A stretch of DNA of 64,000 nt from Casuarius casuarius (lineage: Eukaryota; Chordata; Aves; Casuariiformes; Casuariidae), in contig PTFA01000111.1 in the NCBI GenBank assembly GCA_003342895.1, positions 1,214,199-1,278,198 on the forward strand, in the 5' to 3' direction. Below are positions 60,843-64,000 of the stretch, one piece after another (position 1 is the stretch's first letter; each line of letters begins with the position of its first letter). The translations under genes were made by a program, and so were the position numbers. The notes below the pieces were generated by a model, which saw only the letters and a list, made by a program, of their open reading frames with translations, was not told the origin of the DNA and searched no databases.

Positions 60843-61904
60843 ACAGCATAAGCTTGGGCAAGGACCAAGGGCAAGGATGCAAACTTGTGATCCAAAGTTA
60901 CATAAATGCGCCATGTCAAAGCTGAGCTTGAACACAGCAACTAAACTCCAGGAGACAGGGAAAGAGTTTTAGGGTTGTTGGTGCATTCCGGACCCTGACC
61001 CAATTTTTGATTGGAAATATGAGGTGTATGTGCTGACCAGTATCTTGGTCAGCAGAAAAAGAACTGGCCAGAAATTGCCAGAGCTAAATGTATGATTGGC
61101 CACAGTCTGACTTCAAGTTTCCTAGCTGATGCTGCAACACACTCCTGCCATATGTGAAGCAGACAGAGAAAGACTTTAAACACAAGGTTTTCGGTCACAT
61201 TAGAGAAATTTGCTGAGAATATACACCAGAAAATGTGCCTGATTGTGAATATACAAGCAAGCAGATTTTGGTGACAAACAGAAACAGGAGCTGTTGAAGC
61301 CCATGGCAATTCACTTATTAATTTCATAGGAAAAAATTGTGAGGAATCAATATGGTAAATGAATTTTCTTGACCCTTCCAGTATAAGTGATGGAACTCCC
61401 TATAATTCCCATTTTAACAAAATTGCTAGTTGATACATTGTTATTTTTTTTCCTAAGAAAATAGTATGGAATCTATCTGACTGAATTTCAGCTAGTAGTT
61501 CAGATTCATTTTACATGTAATAGAAAAACATAATTACAAAGCCCTGTCTTTGATTTGATTTATCTAGTTTTAGGTAGATGCCCAAAATAGATCAGAGAAA
61601 TTGCTTCACTGACATGCCTATTTCTTTTCACTGACTGCAAAGGGAGCCAAGCATGAATATTTCAGACTTAGACATTAGGATCTCAATTCAACTTCTTAAG
61701 CATAGCCATCTAGCACTACTTTTGACAATTACACAAAGCAGGCAGACATAACAAGACTTATGAGAGCAAGGTACAGGTCTTTGTGCATCCTGCGTCCTAT
61801 TTGATAGTCCTCCTTGAATATGTCTAATAGGCTAAAGCATCTCAAAAGATGCTAGCTGACTTTGTTTAGGTACCTGAATAGAGTCCTTAGTTAATGCAGT
61901 CAGT

Positions 61905-61985
61905 AAAATCTAGAGAGCTATTCAGTTCATTAAGCTGTATAGACACCTAAATAGACACCTAAATTTGCAGCACTTGTGAGATTCC
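61905..61985 (+). repeat. Decayed dispersed repeat with doubled TAGACACCTAAA
   Basis: AGAGAGCTATTCAGTTCAT (61,912-61,930) is identical to 3,632-3,650. It is followed by AAGCTGTATAGACACCTAAATAGACACCTAAATTTG, in which TAGACACCTAAA is present twice in tandem. It belongs with the fragments at 3.0-4.1 kb and 44.5 kb. Confidence 0.45.
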
Positions 61986-62973
61986 TTTGGCACTAACGTA
62001 ATAAAATAAAATGTTTTTCCAGAGCTCTCTGGTCCTTAGAACATGAATGTATCCTCTCTCATGCATTTTTCCCCTTGTTCTCTCTAATATACAGAGTTGA
62101 TAATTATCTTTTCAGATGCGATGTGGTGACAGCTATACAGTTTGGTAAGTGTCAGAACTATTTTTAATTTTTGACTTAATCAAGCTTTTTCCTGATTTAG
62201 ACAAGAGGGGGCTAGTAGGGAAACCACATGGTTTCAACTCAAGAAATCATTAAAGTGGAGCATGGAAGTTAATGTCCTATATTGATTACACTGATAAAAA
62301 TTAGAGATTTTTGTAAAGAACATAAAAATAAAGCACTATCCAGAATATATCTGTTAATAATCATGAATAATTCCCTTTGAGAATCTGTTACTAAAGTAAC
62401 AGCTATGTATAAATTTTGATGCACACGATATTCCTTCAAAAGGATCAATTAAAGTAATTCTACAATCACTCTATTGTGACTTCCCTGCTGGTCAGTTGGT
62501 AATGTAATGGATGTTTTCAATATTCCACTTATTCTAAGGGAATTAGAGTGATTGGAATATAAGTTTGATTATACAGTTGTAATAAAAACCCATAAAAACC
62601 ACATTTTAACACATTTACTTCCACATAATTTTTTAGCTATGTATTGTAGTCATAATAATAGTTTTGTCTACCACCGCCTTAAAAATTTCTCTGAGATGGA
62701 TATAGTCTAGATTTTTAAACAAAACTATAATTCTATTAAGTGCCTGAACAATAGAACTCAGTTGACCTTGGCTTTCAAAATTACTCTTATTTAAGTAATG
62801 TCAACAGTTATTAATAGCAATTTGGCATCAGTGGATTGTATCTGCATGAAACCCTATTTAACAAATATGCAGTCTAATCCTTATTTAAACTCAGACAAAC
62901 CAGTCTGAAAAATTATCTTTTATTATTGGGTAAAACTCAGTCCACCTTTAAAAAAAAATGTAAACTTGTAATT

Positions 62974-62997
62974 TACATGTAGTGTACACTACATGTA
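62974..62997. repeat. Perfect 24-bp palindrome
   Basis: The half-site TACATGTAGTGT is followed immediately by its exact reverse complement, ACACTACATGTA, with no spacer. Each half itself contains the palindrome TACATGTA. The site could extrude as a cruciform or bind a dimeric protein, but neither is shown. Confidence 0.97.
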
Positions 62998-64000
62998 GTA
63001 TAGCTTTATCAAAGGAAATATTTTTCCTCTTACATAAAATACATTGAACCCTCTAATTTTAATAGGAAAAATCCACTAAAATTGAATAAAATAATCCTTT
63101 TTAGCAATTATCTCTAGCAAAAAGTTCNTACCAAATTCACTTAAATTAATCTAAATTTAAATGTGAGTATTCCAGTTTATTTGTAAAGAATAATTTAACT
63201 GGAGTATAAAGATTTTTCAAATCTCACAGTCATAAATGGTTTAAAAAAGTCTTACAGTGAGTATTCCGTTTTCTTTTTTCTCTAGCTCCTACAGAAAGTT
63301 TTTCAACAACTATCTGTCCAAACCTTTCCCGATCTGGGCTATAAATTTCATTATACCTATCAGAGAAATTTCATAGGGAAAAGAATATGAAGATTTAGTG
63401 TTTGAAGAAGCTAGACACTTTTCTGTTACTGTTGTCATATTTCCAACAATAATAACCTTTGTATAATGATGATTGTGAGCTAAGCGCTGAGACCCGTTTC
63501 TAAATTCATTTTGAAACACCATTTTAAGCTTCCTGCTTTCTTTCAGAGTAGAAGCCTTTGATGATTTAATAAAAGTTTCCCTCTTGATAGATCTGAGATT
63601 GCAGGGGCACTACTTGTTAAGTTCGCCAAAGATGAATACCAGAGGTGTGTGTTTTGCCAACAGGACAAATAAAGGGCATAGTGTTACCCTAGGTCCTATT
63701 CCCTTTCTTTGTGTTTCTAGTGACAGAAAGGGCACATATATAATCCTACAGTGGGGACATACTACCTTCCATTACTCTGTCCAAGAAATCTTCTCATAGA
63801 GAGCTAATATTCAAAAGTATTACTTAGAGAAATAGCCACAGCTCTTCTGTACAGTTTCTCTAAGATGTCTTNGAAGTGAAATAATTCAACATTCTCCCTT
63901 CCCTGCCAAAAGATATATATCTTCCTTTGTTCTAAAAAAGGCCAAAATGTGTTGGGTTAGTTGCAAATAGTTTTGTAAATGCCTGATGTAATATACATCT

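Larger units (their letters stand above)
60850..64000. other. AT-rich intergenic or intronic DNA, no gene seen
   Basis: No gene recognised. Holds a 9-bp perfect hairpin at 61,031-61,054, a repeat fragment at 61,905-61,985 and a perfect palindrome at 62,974-62,997. The minus-strand 92-codon frame at 61,049-61,327 shows no known motif. Confidence 0.6.

Noticed and set aside
60538..60940. Three overlapping minus-strand frames of 114-130 codons as a gene
   Set aside because: All three phases are open at once, the products are Pro/Trp/Cys-rich without domain, and the DNA is a repeat homologous to 3.3 kb. This is low stop density in GC-rich DNA.
1..64000. CRISPR array, prokaryotic operons, phage or plasmid functions
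   Set aside because: Composition, CR1 elements and lack of long open frames show vertebrate nuclear DNA. No regularly spaced repeats of CRISPR type are present.

Overview
The window is a 64 kb piece of vertebrate nuclear DNA, almost certainly avian (at least sauropsid). The evidence is the set of transposons. CR1 LINE pieces occur at six places, including the 3' end form with the CATAGAAT octamer, and they range from barely damaged to very old. There are traces of amniote tRNA-derived SINEs of MIR type and one solo retroviral LTR. I see no primate Alu, no rodent B1/B2 and no L1. The DNA is AT-rich with short A/T runs. Isolated single N bases occur throughout, plus one 29-N gap, as in a draft assembly.

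I found no host protein-coding gene, no exon I can defend and no functional RNA gene. Every open frame of 60-140 codons is either inside a transposon or looks like a chance frame in T-rich or GC-rich DNA. The window is best read as intergenic or intronic DNA whose recognisable content is mobile elements.

Layout. 1-18.6 kb: unremarkable AT-rich DNA, apart from a GC-rich unclassified repeat at 3.28-3.56 kb and fragments of a 'GACACCTAAAT' type repeat at 3.0-4.1 kb. 18.6-19.5 kb: two diverged copies of one ~110 bp segment, with a T33 run and the only large gap between them. 21.6-22.2 kb: a very old L3-like CR1 relic. 25.56-26.35 kb: an old CR1. 33-34 kb: SINE relics. 39.15-39.73 kb: a much younger, 5'-truncated CR1 whose ORF2 C-terminus is still easily read. 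43.9 and 48.0 kb: tRNA-derived SINE relics. 53.9-54.97 kb: a CR1 reverse-transcriptase piece split by an inserted LTR of ~570 bp. 56.19-58.69 kb: two CR1s in opposite orientation that meet with no spacer at ~57,480. 60.57-60.84 kb: a second, inverted copy of the GC-rich repeat from 3.3 kb. 62.97 kb: a perfect 24-bp palindrome.

The most useful observations are the abrupt tail-to-tail CR1 junction, the LTR-in-CR1 nesting with the reading frame recoverable on both sides, and the unclassified GC-rich repeat pair 57 kb apart. I did not find a new biological system and do not claim one.
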